A DNA stretch of 20,568 nt from Dokdonella_A sp040002595 (GTDB taxonomy: Bacteria > Pseudomonadota > Gammaproteobacteria > Xanthomonadales > Rhodanobacteraceae). The translations under genes and the position numbers were made by a program. Shown piece after piece: positions 1 to 7,211 of this stretch. The number at the start of each line of letters is the position of its first letter. Position 1 is the stretch's first letter. The DNA is taken from contig JBDUED010000024.1 of assembly GCA_040002595.1 (NCBI GenBank), positions 1 through 20,568 of the forward strand, in the 5' to 3' direction. The notes under the pieces are model-generated. The model did not search any database and had not been told where the DNA came from. It was given only the letters and a program-made list of their open reading frames with translations.

Positions 1-1
1 C

Positions 2-1102
2 AAGCCGACCCAGCACTCGGTCAAGGAATTGCGCTCGATCGGTATCCAGCCCGATATCCTGATTTGCCGTTGCGAACAGCCGCTGCCGCAATCGGACCGG
101 CGCAAGATCGCGTTGTTCACCAACGTGCCGGAGAAGGCGGTCATCAGCGCGATCGATGTCGACATCATCTATTCGCTGCCGCAGTGGCTGCATGCGCAAG
201 GGCTTGACGAGATCGTCATCGACAAGTTGCGTCTGAATGCGAGGCCGGCTGATCTCTCAGAATGGGATCGTGCGGTGGACGCGATGGAGCACCCGCAGGG
301 CGAAGTCAATATCGCGATCGTCGGCAAGTATGTCGAGCACAAGGATGCGTACAAGTCGCTCGGCGAGGCGCTGCGTCACGGCGGCCTCAAACAGAAAACG
401 CGCGTGAATTTGCGTTGGGTGGAGTCCGAGGAAATCGAGCGGCGCGGCGCGGAACTGCTCAAGGACGCAGATGGCATCCTGGTGCCCGGCGGCTTCGGCA
501 AGCGCGGCTTCGAAGGCAAGATCGCGGCAGCCGGTTACGCGCGCGAGCAGCATATTCCCTACTTCGGCATCTGTTATGGCATGCACGCGGCGGTGACCGA
601 TTTCGCACGCAATATCGCCAAGCTTGAAGGCGCCAATTCGAGCGAGAACGATCGCAACTGCGCCGACCCGGTGATCGCCTTGATTACCGAATGGAAAACC
701 GGCGCGGGCGACGTCGAGAAGCGCACCGAGGCCTCCGACCTGGGCGGGACGATGCGTCTTGGCGCACAGGAATGTCGCCTCAAAGCCGGCACCATCTCGC
801 GTGAGCTCTATGGTCAGGACGTGATCCGTGAGCGCCATCGGCACCGTTACGAATTCAACAATCGCTATCGCCAGCAGTTTGAGGATCTCGGTCTCATCAT
901 CGCGGGCAAGTCGATGGACGACTTGCTGGTCGAGGTGGTCGAGTTGCCGAATCATCCGTGGTTCGTCGCCTGCCAGTTTCATCCGGAATTCACCTCGACA
1001 CCTCGTGAAGGCCATCCGCTGTTTATCGGTTTCATCCGTGCGGCGCGCGAGCGAAAGGCCATGCGCGAGGCGCCGCGTTTGGCGCAGCAGGCGGTGGCGT
1101 GA
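2..1102 (+). CDS. pyrG: CTP synthase, C-terminal part (5'-truncated by window edge)
   Basis: CTP synthase makes CTP from UTP, ATP and glutamine in the cytosol. The reading frame is already open at base 2 and encodes about 366 residues, so roughly the first third of a ~550-residue enzyme lies outside the window. What remains is the end of the synthase domain plus the complete class I glutamine amidotransferase domain. Visible are the oxyanion-loop segment PGGFGKRG, the nucleophile motif GICYGM with the catalytic Cys codon at 572-574, and the FHPEF motif with catalytic His at 980-982 and Glu at 986-988. The residue four after the Cys, normally Gln (GICxGMQ), is His here, which is unusual. A TTG at 29 is not a real start: the family sequence continues upstream of it. 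kdsA follows after 118 bp. Confidence 0.97.
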   Translation, partial: KPTQHSVKELRSIGIQPDILICRCEQPLPQSDRRKIALFTNVPEKAVISAIDVDIIYSLPQWLHAQGLDEIVIDKLRLNARPADLSEWDRAVDAMEHPQGEVNIAIVGKYVEHKDAYKSLGEALRHGGLKQKTRVNLRWVESEEIERRGAELLKDADGILVPGGFGKRGFEGKIAAAGYAREQHIPYFGICYGMHAAVTDFARNIAKLEGANSSENDRNCADPVIALITEWKTGAGDVEKRTEASDLGGTMRLGAQECRLKAGTISRELYGQDVIRERHRHRYEFNNRYRQQFEDLGLIIAGKSMDDLLVEVVELPNHPWFVACQFHPEFTSTPREGHPLFIGFIRAARERKAMREAPRLAQQAVA

Positions 1103-1108
1103 CTGCTC

Positions 1109-1180
1109 GGAGCGGCTTCGGTGGGAGCATCTTTTGCGGGATGGGCGCAAGCCGTGATGGTCTTGAACAGATCGCCCATA
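1109..1180. repeat. possible REP-like intergenic element between pyrG and kdsA
   Basis: The pyrG-kdsA gap contains a GTGGGAGC-type segment followed by alternating short inverted repeats. One perfect 7-bp pair is ATGGGCG (1141-1147) with CGCCCAT (1173-1179); GGCTT and AAGCC form another short pair. It resembles in style the short extragenic palindromic sequences scattered through Pseudomonas and Xanthomonadales genomes. Only one copy is seen in the window, so its repetitive nature cannot be shown here. Confidence 0.25.
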
Positions 1181-1220
1181 GCCTCGTGCCTGCCGGTGTT
1201 CCCGCAGGAGTGCATCGTCG

Positions 1221-2054
1221 ATGAAGCTTTGTGGATTTGAAGTCGGCCTCGACCAGCCCCTGTTCCTGATCGCCGGTCCCTGCGTCATCGAGTCCATGCA
1301 ATTGCAGCTCGATACCGCGGGCACGTTGAAGGAGATCACCCGCAAGCTCGGCATTCCCTTCATCTTCAAGTCAAGCTTCGACAAGGCCAACCGCACTTCA
1401 GGCGCAAGTTTTCGCGGCCCGGGTCTTGAAGGAGGTTTGAAGGTGCTTGCCGAGGTCAAACGTCAGATCGGAGTGCCCGTTTTGACCGACGTGCATGAAT
1501 ACACGCCGATGGCTGAAGTCGCCTCGGTCGTCGATGTGCTGCAAACGCCCGCGTTCCTGTGCCGACAGACCGATTTCATCCAGAACGTGTGCAAGGCCGG
1601 CAAGCCGGTCAACATCAAGAAGGGCCAGTTCCTGTCGCCGTGGGAAATGAAGCATGTCGCCGACAAGGCGCTGGCGACGGGCAACACGCAGATCATGGTG
1701 TGCGAACGCGGCGCAAGCTTTGGCTACAACAATCTGGTTTCGGACATGCGCTCGCTTGCCGTGATGCGCGACACCGGCTGTCCAGTCGTGTTCGACGCGA
1801 CGCACTCGGTGCAACTGCCCGGAGGCGCGGACGGCAAATCGGGCGGCCAACGCGAATTCGTGCCGGTGCTCGCGCGCGCTGCAGTCGCTGTCGGCATCGC
1901 CGGCATTTTCATGGAGACCCACCCGGATCCGGACAAGGCGCTCAGTGACGGGCCGAATGCGTGGCCATTGGGGAAGATGGCTGCTCTGCTGGAAACACTG
2001 CTTGAACTGGATCGTGCAACAAAACACGCCGGTTTTCTCGAAGCGAGTCCGTGA
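1221..2054 (+). CDS. kdsA: 3-deoxy-8-phosphooctulonate synthase (KDO8P synthase), metal-dependent type
   Basis: KdsA condenses phosphoenolpyruvate with arabinose 5-phosphate to make KDO 8-phosphate for the lipopolysaccharide inner core. The 277-residue product has the expected length and motifs: AGPCVIES near the N terminus, KSSFDKANRTS (PEP/sugar phosphate binding), GQFLSPWEMK, DATHSVQLPGG and METHPDP. Cys21, His195, Glu232 and Asp243 line up with the four metal ligands of the Aquifex enzyme (Cys11, His185, Glu222, Asp233), each shifted by exactly 10. E. coli-type metal-free enzymes carry Asn at the first position, so this should be the metal-dependent class. The ATG start is preceded by GCAGGAG about 10 bases upstream. 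Confidence 0.97.
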   Translation: MKLCGFEVGLDQPLFLIAGPCVIESMQLQLDTAGTLKEITRKLGIPFIFKSSFDKANRTSGASFRGPGLEGGLKVLAEVKRQIGVPVLTDVHEYTPMAEVASVVDVLQTPAFLCRQTDFIQNVCKAGKPVNIKKGQFLSPWEMKHVADKALATGNTQIMVCERGASFGYNNLVSDMRSLAVMRDTGCPVVFDATHSVQLPGGADGKSGGQREFVPVLARAAVAVGIAGIFMETHPDPDKALSDGPNAWPLGKMAALLETLLELDRATKHAGFLEASP

Positions 2055-2063
2055 CGGGACGAT

Positions 2064-2286
2064 ATGACGATGCACGACGACGAGTTGATCCGGCTGTTGC
2101 GCGACCTTCGCGTCGGCCAACAGGAGCATTTGGCGCTTTATCGGGAGATAAAGCAGCGGTCGCTTGGTGCGCAACAGCCCGCCATCGAGTTGCAGCGCCG
2201 CAGTGCGCGTCTATGGAATCGTCGTCGCCGTTGGTGCGGTCTTGATAGTCTGCATGATCATCTACCTCCCATCCCTTCCCATTTGA
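2064..2286 (+). pseudogene. small coiled-coil/membrane protein gene, apparently frameshifted
   Basis: I do not recognise a named family. Frame 1 of this feature starts at ATG 2064 (or 2070) with a Shine-Dalgarno-like GGGAC upstream. It encodes a charged, Gln-rich helical stretch (MHDDELIRLLRDLRVGQQ onward) that reads well to about base 2208. In that frame the product then becomes Arg/Trp-rich and runs to 2306, overlapping the eno start. In the next frame, from 2206, the DNA encodes RVYGIVVAVGAVLIVCMIIY, a clean transmembrane helix, and stops at 2286 just before eno. A soluble helix plus C-terminal single-pass anchor is a plausible small-protein layout, so a net +1 shift near 2190-2210 is the best reading. 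It could be a sequencing error, a recent inactivation or, less likely, recoding. Confidence 0.55.
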
Positions 2287-2302
2287 ACGAGTGCTTTTAT
2301 TC

Positions 2303-3598
2303 ATGACCGCAATCACTCGCCTCCATGCCCGCGAAATCCTCGATTCACGCGGTAACCCCACCCTCGAAGCCGAAGTCACGCTGGCCGATGGATCATTCGG
2401 TCGCGCGGCCGTACCGAGCGGCGCATCGACCGGCTCGCGCGAGGCGATGGAACTGCGTGATGGTGAGACGGCGCGCTACGCCGGCAAGGGCGTGCGCACC
2501 GCTGTCGCCAACGTCAACGCCACGATTGCCGTGGCGCTCGTCGGCATGGACGCGGCCGATCAGCGCGCACTGGACGAAAAACTCATCGCGCTCGATGGCA
2601 CGCCGAACAAGAGCAAGCTCGGCGCGAACGCGCTGCTCGGCGTTTCGCTGGCAAATGCGCATGCGGCCGCGGCGTCGAAGCACATGCCGCTGTGGAAGCA
2701 TCTGGCCGGCAACCGCGCCGCGCGCTTGCCGGTGCCGATGATGAACATCATCAACGGCGGAGCGCATGCCGACAACAATGTCGATCTGCAGGAATTTATG
2801 GTGCTCCCAGTCGGCCTGGCGAATTTCTCCGAGGCGCTGCGCGCCGGCGTAGAGATTTTCCATGCACTCAAGTCCGTGTTGAAGAAACGCGGTCTGTCAA
2901 CATCGGTCGGCGACGAAGGCGGCTTTGCGCCGAATCTTGCATCCAACGAGGAAGCGATAGAGACCATCCTCGAAGCCATCACGAAAGCAGGCTACAAGGC
3001 CGGCAGCGACGTTTATCTCGGACTCGACGCGGCAAGTTCGGAATTCTTCAAGGACGGCGCCTACCATCTCGATGGCGAAGGCAAGGTGTTGTCGCCCGCG
3101 CAGTTCACGGAATTTCTTGCCGGCTGGTGCGCGAAGTATCCGATCCTCAGCATCGAGGACGGCATGGCGGAAGGCGATCAACTTGGCTGGAAACTCTTGA
3201 CGGAATCCCTCGGCAGGAAGATTCAGTTGGTCGGCGACGACAATTTCGTGACCAATCCGGCGATCTTCCGCGAAGGAATCGCTGACGGCATTGCCAACGC
3301 GATCTTGATCAAGGTCAACCAGATCGGCACGCTGACCGAAACGCTCGAAGCCATCGCGATGGCGGACGCAGCGAAGTACGCCGCAATCATCTCGCACCGT
3401 TCCGGCGAAACCGAGGACACCACCATTGCGGATCTGGCCGTCGCGACGACGGCCACGCAGATCAAGACCGGTTCACTGTGCCGTTCCGATCGTGTGGCGA
3501 AGTACAACCAGTTGCTGCGGATCGAGGAGCAACTCGGCATTGGCGCACGTTATGCAGGGAAAGATGCGTTTCCGAATCTTCCTCAGTTCGGACGCTGA
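2303..3598 (+). CDS. eno: enolase
   Basis: Enolase interconverts 2-phosphoglycerate and phosphoenolpyruvate in glycolysis; in many gammaproteobacteria it is also part of the RNA degradosome. The 431-residue product matches the usual length. Visible signatures are REILDSRGNPTLEAEV at the N terminus, SGASTGSREAMELRDG (substrate loop), the metal-site segments around LGLDAASSEF, SIEDGMAEGDQLGW and VGDDNFVTN, the family motif LIKVNQIGTLTET, and SHRSGETEDTTIADLAV. ATG 2303 is chosen over GTG 2291 because family members begin a few residues before the RxIxDSRGNPT motif. It follows kdsA at 248 bp, with the small frameshifted gene between. PEP made here is a KdsA substrate. Confidence 0.98.
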   Translation: MTAITRLHAREILDSRGNPTLEAEVTLADGSFGRAAVPSGASTGSREAMELRDGETARYAGKGVRTAVANVNATIAVALVGMDAADQRALDEKLIALDGTPNKSKLGANALLGVSLANAHAAAASKHMPLWKHLAGNRAARLPVPMMNIINGGAHADNNVDLQEFMVLPVGLANFSEALRAGVEIFHALKSVLKKRGLSTSVGDEGGFAPNLASNEEAIETILEAITKAGYKAGSDVYLGLDAASSEFFKDGAYHLDGEGKVLSPAQFTEFLAGWCAKYPILSIEDGMAEGDQLGWKLLTESLGRKIQLVGDDNFVTNPAIFREGIADGIANAILIKVNQIGTLTETLEAIAMADAAKYAAIISHRSGETEDTTIADLAVATTATQIKTGSLCRSDRVAKYNQLLRIEEQLGIGARYAGKDAFPNLPQFGR

Positions 3599-3610
3599 GG
3601 TAAGGCGCGC

Positions 3611-3934
3611 GTGCTGCGCTATCTCGCGCTGATACTGGTCATTGCGCTGATCGCGCTGCAGGTCCATTTGTGGACCGGATCGGGCGGCATGCGCGAGGTG
3701 TGGCGGCTGCAGCAGCGAGTTGAGGAACAGAAAGTCGAGAACACGAAACTCAAGGCGCGCAACGAGACCTTGTCGGCCGAGGTCGAGGATCTCAAACACG
3801 GCGAGGAAGCGATCGAAGAACGCGCGCGCTCGGAATTGGGGCTGCTCAAACCGGGTGAGACGTTTTATCAGGTAGTCGAGCCCGATGCCGGCACCAAGTC
3901 GACCGGTGATGCGAATGCGACCGATGGCCATTGA
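3611..3934 (+). CDS. ftsB: cell division protein FtsB
   Basis: FtsB is a bitopic inner-membrane divisome protein that forms the FtsQ-FtsB-FtsL complex. The 107-residue product begins with a short cytoplasmic end and one membrane segment (about residues 3-20, rich in Leu, Ile and Ala). A coiled coil follows (about 28-75, with a Leu/Val heptad pattern and many Glu and Lys), then the conserved ERARSELGLLKPGETFYQV region. Length and layout match FtsB, which is typically about 100 residues, and the position between eno and ispD is the standard one in gammaproteobacteria. The start is GTG with GGTAAGG just upstream. The 3' end overlaps ispD by 11 bases, suggesting translational coupling. Confidence 0.95.
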   Translation: MLRYLALILVIALIALQVHLWTGSGGMREVWRLQQRVEEQKVENTKLKARNETLSAEVEDLKHGEEAIEERARSELGLLKPGETFYQVVEPDAGTKSTGDANATDGH

Positions 3935-4622
3935 ACCGCTGTGGTGCGTCGTGCCAGCGGCGGGACTGGGTGCGCGTTTCGGCGCGCAATTGCCCAAGCA
4001 GTATGTCGTTATCGGCGATCGCCCCGTGCTGTTGTGGACGTTGCAACGCTTGGCCCAGTGCCGCTGCATTGCCGGCTTGCTGGTGGTACTCGCAGCGGAC
4101 GATACCCTCTGGCCAGACATAAATTTGGTCGCCGGCAAGCCGGTGCTTACCGCGATTGGTGCCAGCGATCGCGGTGGTTCGGTGCTCGCGGGTTTGCGTG
4201 CGCTGCCGGATTCGGTCGCCGCCGACACATTCGTGTTGGTGCACGATGCAGCGCGCCCCTGCGTGAGCTGCGCCGACATCGATAGCCTGATCGCAAACGC
4301 GGGCCCCGCCGGCGGCGGTCTGCTCGCGGCGCGGATGCATGACACCTTGAAGCGTGGCGATGGCGATGCGCGTGTGGTCGCGACCGAACCGCGCGAGGAT
4401 CGCTGGCGCGCGCTGACGCCGCAACTTTTCCGCCGCAGTGAACTGACCAGCGCGCTTGCGCGAGCGGCGACCGACGGCATCGCGATCACAGACGAGGCGA
4501 TGGCGATGGAGCTTGCCGGTCATCGGCCGTTGCTCGTCGAGGGAGCCGAAAGCAATATCAAGGTGACGAGACCGGGGGATCTTGCGCTGGCGGAATATCT
4601 GTTGCTGCGGCCCGAGGGCTGA
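3924..4622 (+). CDS. ispD: 2-C-methyl-D-erythritol 4-phosphate cytidylyltransferase
   Basis: IspD transfers CMP from CTP to methylerythritol 4-phosphate in the non-mevalonate isoprenoid pathway. The 232-residue product carries the nucleotide-binding signature PAAGLGARFGAQLPKQY at the N terminus, VLVHDAARPC (metal/substrate region), LTPQLFRRSELTSAL, ITDEAMAMELAGH and the C-terminal IKVTRPGDLALAEYLL. ATG 3924 gives a normal N terminus; in-frame ATGs at 3885 and 3909 would add residues the family does not have. It overlaps ftsB by 11 bases. The next pathway enzyme but one, IspF, is encoded 100 bases downstream. Confidence 0.96.
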   Translation: MAIEPLWCVVPAAGLGARFGAQLPKQYVVIGDRPVLLWTLQRLAQCRCIAGLLVVLAADDTLWPDINLVAGKPVLTAIGASDRGGSVLAGLRALPDSVAADTFVLVHDAARPCVSCADIDSLIANAGPAGGGLLAARMHDTLKRGDGDARVVATEPREDRWRALTPQLFRRSELTSALARAATDGIAITDEAMAMELAGHRPLLVEGAESNIKVTRPGDLALAEYLLLRPEG

Positions 4623-4722
4623 GGACTGGGCCGGGCAGCTGTGTTCGGTTGCGGCTTCCACGCTGTCTCAATGCGTCCCGACCGCTTATGCTTTGAGGCC
4701 TCAGCTCCCAGGTTCACGACCC

Positions 4723-5283
4723 ATGCGCATCGGCCAAGGCATCGACATCCACGCATTCGGCACCGGCGATCACGTCGTGCTTGCCGGGGTGCACATCGCG
4801 CATGAGCGCGGCGTCATGGCGCACTCGGATGGTGATGTCGTGATCCATGCATTGTGCGACGCGCTGCTAGGCGCGCTCGCACTGGGTGACATCGGTCACC
4901 ATTTTCCGCCGACCGATGCGCGCTGGAAGGACGCCAGCAGCCGACATTTCCTGCTGCATTGCTCGGGCTTGATGCTCGAACAGGGCTACGCGCTCGCGAA
5001 CGCCGATATCAGCGTGGTGTGTGAAACGCCGAAACTCGCGCCGCATGTCGAAGCGATGCGGTGCAACCTTGCGGCCGATCTGGGTTGCGCAATCGGCGCC
5101 ATCAGCGTCAAGGCGACGACCAGCGAGCTGCTCGGCTTTACCGGGCGCGGCGAAGGAATCGCGGCGTTGGCGGTTGTCTTGCTCGAGCAACGCCAGGGTG
5201 CGCCGGTGTTGAGCGCCAAAGATGATTCTGAATTGATTGCTGAGATCAGCCGGATCACGACGCAAGCGGAAATGGACGGATGA
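4723..5283 (+). CDS. ispF: 2-C-methyl-D-erythritol 2,4-cyclodiphosphate synthase
   Basis: IspF cyclises CDP-methylerythritol 2-phosphate to the 2,4-cyclodiphosphate with release of CMP. Zinc ligands Asp8, His10 and His42 are present in GIDIHAF and AHSDGDVVIHALCDALLGA. GDIGHHFPPTD and ATTSELLGFTGRGEGIAA follow as in all family members. The product is 186 residues against about 160 for E. coli. The extra length is a C-terminal tail of about 28 residues (from GAPVLSAKDDSE), which looks helical and is not part of the conserved fold. The ATG at 4723 is chosen by family alignment; the open frame extends upstream to 4582 without support. The stop overlaps the truD start in an ATGA. Confidence 0.96.
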   Translation: MRIGQGIDIHAFGTGDHVVLAGVHIAHERGVMAHSDGDVVIHALCDALLGALALGDIGHHFPPTDARWKDASSRHFLLHCSGLMLEQGYALANADISVVCETPKLAPHVEAMRCNLAADLGCAIGAISVKATTSELLGFTGRGEGIAALAVVLLEQRQGAPVLSAKDDSELIAEISRITTQAEMDG

Positions 5284-6365
5284 CGACCGCGTTGCCGCAC
5301 GCGTACGGCGGCCCGGTGATTTCGGGACGCCTGCGTGCGCAGCCAGCGGATTTTCGGGTGGAAGAGATCCTAGGCTTCGAGCCGAGCGGCGAGGGCGAGC
5401 ATGCGTTCCTGCTGGTCGAGAAGACCGGCGCCAACACCGAATGGGTCGCGCGCCAACTGGCGGCAGCAGCCGGTGTCTTGCCGATGGCGGTCGGTTACGC
5501 GGGACTCAAAGATCGCCATGCGGTGACGCGCCAGACATTCACCGTGCAATTGCCCGGCCGCGTCGATCCGGAGTGGTCTGCGGCCTCGATCCCCGGCGTC
5601 AGCGTGCTCGCGTCCACGCGTCACAATCGCAAACTCAAGCGCGGCGCGCATCGCGGCAATCGTTTTCGCATCCTCCTGCGCGAGGTACGTGGCGATCGCG
5701 CTGTGGCCGAGTCGCGCCTGGCGACCATCCGGGCAGGGGGCGTGCCGAACTATTTTGGCGAGCAGCGCTTCGGGCGCGGTGGACAGAACGTCGCCCTGGC
5801 GCACGCATTGTTTGCCGGTCAGCGCATGCCGCGGCCGCAACGCAGCATCGCGTTGTCGGCAGCGCGTTCGGAAATGTTCAACGGCGTACTTGCTGTGCGG
5901 GTCGCGAATGCGAATTGGAATCGCGCCCTTGAAGGTGAAGTTTGGATGCTCGACGGTACGCATGCGATCTTTGGTCCGGAAGCGTGGAACGAGGACCTTG
6001 GGCGTCGCCTCGCCGCGCTCGACATCCATCCCACCGGGCCGCTTTGGGGTCGTGGCGAACTGCGCAGTGCGGGCGCCGTGCGCGCGCTGGAACTTGCTGC
6101 AATCGAGGCGTATCCCACGTTGACGAGCGGGCTCGAGCGCGCCGGCCTGGAACAGGAACGCCGCGCTCTGCGCTTGGCGGTCGGTGATTTCGGCAGCGAA
6201 TGGGAAGGGGACGACTGCCTGGTGCTCGAATTCCACCTTGGCGCGGGCGCGTTCGCGACCACCGTATTGCGCGAACTGTGCGACTGGCATGTCACCGTCA
6301 CGGATCACGACCTGTCGATGTCGTCTGTCGCCAGAGAGAGTGCCGAACCCGCTGAACAAGCGTAG
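5280..6365 (+). CDS. truD: tRNA pseudouridine(13) synthase TruD
   Basis: TruD converts uridine 13 of certain tRNAs to pseudouridine. The 361-residue product (about 349 in E. coli) shows the family signatures: ADFRVEEILGFEPSGEGEH near the N terminus, GYAGLKDRHAVTRQTFTV with the catalytic Asp at residue 78, and GGVPNYFGEQRFGRGGQN before the inserted TruD-specific domain. Its ATG overlaps the ispF stop (ATGA), so the two are almost certainly co-translated. The usual ispD-ispF-truD-surE order is broken after this gene by three non-conserved genes. Confidence 0.96.
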   Translation: MTTALPHAYGGPVISGRLRAQPADFRVEEILGFEPSGEGEHAFLLVEKTGANTEWVARQLAAAAGVLPMAVGYAGLKDRHAVTRQTFTVQLPGRVDPEWSAASIPGVSVLASTRHNRKLKRGAHRGNRFRILLREVRGDRAVAESRLATIRAGGVPNYFGEQRFGRGGQNVALAHALFAGQRMPRPQRSIALSAARSEMFNGVLAVRVANANWNRALEGEVWMLDGTHAIFGPEAWNEDLGRRLAALDIHPTGPLWGRGELRSAGAVRALELAAIEAYPTLTSGLERAGLEQERRALRLAVGDFGSEWEGDDCLVLEFHLGAGAFATTVLRELCDWHVTVTDHDLSMSSVARESAEPAEQA

Positions 6366-6424
6366 GCTCCGTCTGCGGTCAATGCGAGTGTCGCAACGAT
6401 CGTGTCTTTGCAGCGGAGGTCGTC

Positions 6425-6649
6425 ATGAAATCGTTGGCAACAGGTGCGGTACTGGCAATGAGTTTCGGACTTGCAGCGTGCGCGGGAACCCCCGCCAAGT
6501 CCGGTTTCGTTCGCGGCAGTCAGATGGATGCGAATGTCGATGTCGGCAAGGTGACTGCCGTCAATCAGTGGGCGCTGAAGCGCCACGCAACCGTGGTGTG
6601 GATCAATTTTCCGGTGCGATCCTTGCATCCGCGACCTAGCGACGGCTGA
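6425..6649 (+). CDS. small putative lipoprotein
   Basis: A 74-residue product with a textbook lipoprotein signal: MKSLATGAVLAMSFGLAAC, with lipobox LAAC and lipidated Cys at residue 19. The mature part is only about 56 residues and contains VGKVTAVNQWALKRHATVVWINFP, an amphipathic helix followed by a beta-like strand. GGAGGT lies just before the ATG. I recall similar short lipoproteins in Xanthomonadales but cannot name a function. It lies 59 bp after truD on the same strand and converges on the Smr-domain gene. Asp at the +2 position is absent, so outer-membrane sorting is likely if the Lol system applies. Confidence 0.7.
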   Translation: MKSLATGAVLAMSFGLAACAGTPAKSGFVRGSQMDANVDVGKVTAVNQWALKRHATVVWINFPVRSLHPRPSDG

Positions 6650-6671
6650 AGGGATGGGTTGCGGCCGCGTT

Positions 6672-7211
6672 CTACAAGCGCTGCAGCAGCACGATGACCG
6701 CGCCGGTACCGCCTTGGGCGGGCCGCGCCGACGCGAAAGCGAGCACGTCAGCGCGCTGACGCAGCAGTGAATCGGTCAAGCCCTTGAGCACCGGTCCCTG
6801 TGCTTTGGAGCGCAGACCCTTGCCGTGCACAATGCGCACGCATAGTTCGCGTTCGCGCCGGCACTCGTCGAGGAATTGACGAATCGCGTCGCGCGCCACC
6901 GTCTTGCTCATCACATGCAGGTCAATCTCCGCGCGCACGCTGAATTGGCCACGACGCAGGCGCGTCAACAATCGTGATGGTTGTCCGGCTTTCAGGTAGC
7001 TGATCTCGTCGCCGCCTTCGATGAGCCCCGGATCGATGGCATGCGTCAGCAGTTCGTCGCGGACCTTCGCCTCGTCGCGCAGAAACTGAGTTGGTTCGGG
7101 TAAGGGTGGCGACCTCGTCGACGTCGCCGCGGTTGACGGCTTCAGCGGTCGCAAACGCCCGATCGCATCGCGAAACAGGCGGGCGTCGTCGTCATGGTTG
7201 TGCGCCGGCAT
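6672..7211 (-). CDS. Smr-domain protein (putative DNA/RNA endonuclease)
   Basis: The C-terminal half (about residues 92-179) is a small MutS-related (Smr) domain: IDLHVMSKTVARDAIRQFL, CVRIVHGKGLRS, GPVLKGLTDSLL and GGTGAVIVLL. Standalone Smr proteins of E. coli (SmrA, SmrB) are endonucleases, SmrB acting on mRNA at collided ribosomes. The N-terminal ~90 residues are Pro/Ala-rich and probably disordered. The usual DLHG motif reads DLHV here (residues 97-100), while HGKG (129-132) and GGTGA (167-171) are intact. The ATG at 7211 gives a normal length. It is the only minus-strand gene in the first 12.4 kb, sits alone, and its substrate cannot be told from sequence. Confidence 0.88.
   Translation of the reverse strand: MPAHNHDDDARLFRDAIGRLRPLKPSTAATSTRSPPLPEPTQFLRDEAKVRDELLTHAIDPGLIEGGDEISYLKAGQPSRLLTRLRRGQFSVRAEIDLHVMSKTVARDAIRQFLDECRRERELCVRIVHGKGLRSKAQGPVLKGLTDSLLRQRADVLAFASARPAQGGTGAVIVLLQRL

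Noticed and set aside
257..1459. Long minus-strand open frame (400 codons) opposite pyrG and kdsA
   Set aside because: It is low-complexity Arg/His-rich sequence antisense to two clear genes, a common artefact of GC-rich coding DNA.
3305..3318. FNR-like match TTGAT-CAAG-GTCAA
   Set aside because: It lies inside eno and encodes the invariant LIKVNQ motif, so protein conservation explains the bases.
5237..5932. 231-codon plus-strand frame overlapping ispF and truD
   Set aside because: It is an out-of-frame, Arg-rich shadow of truD.
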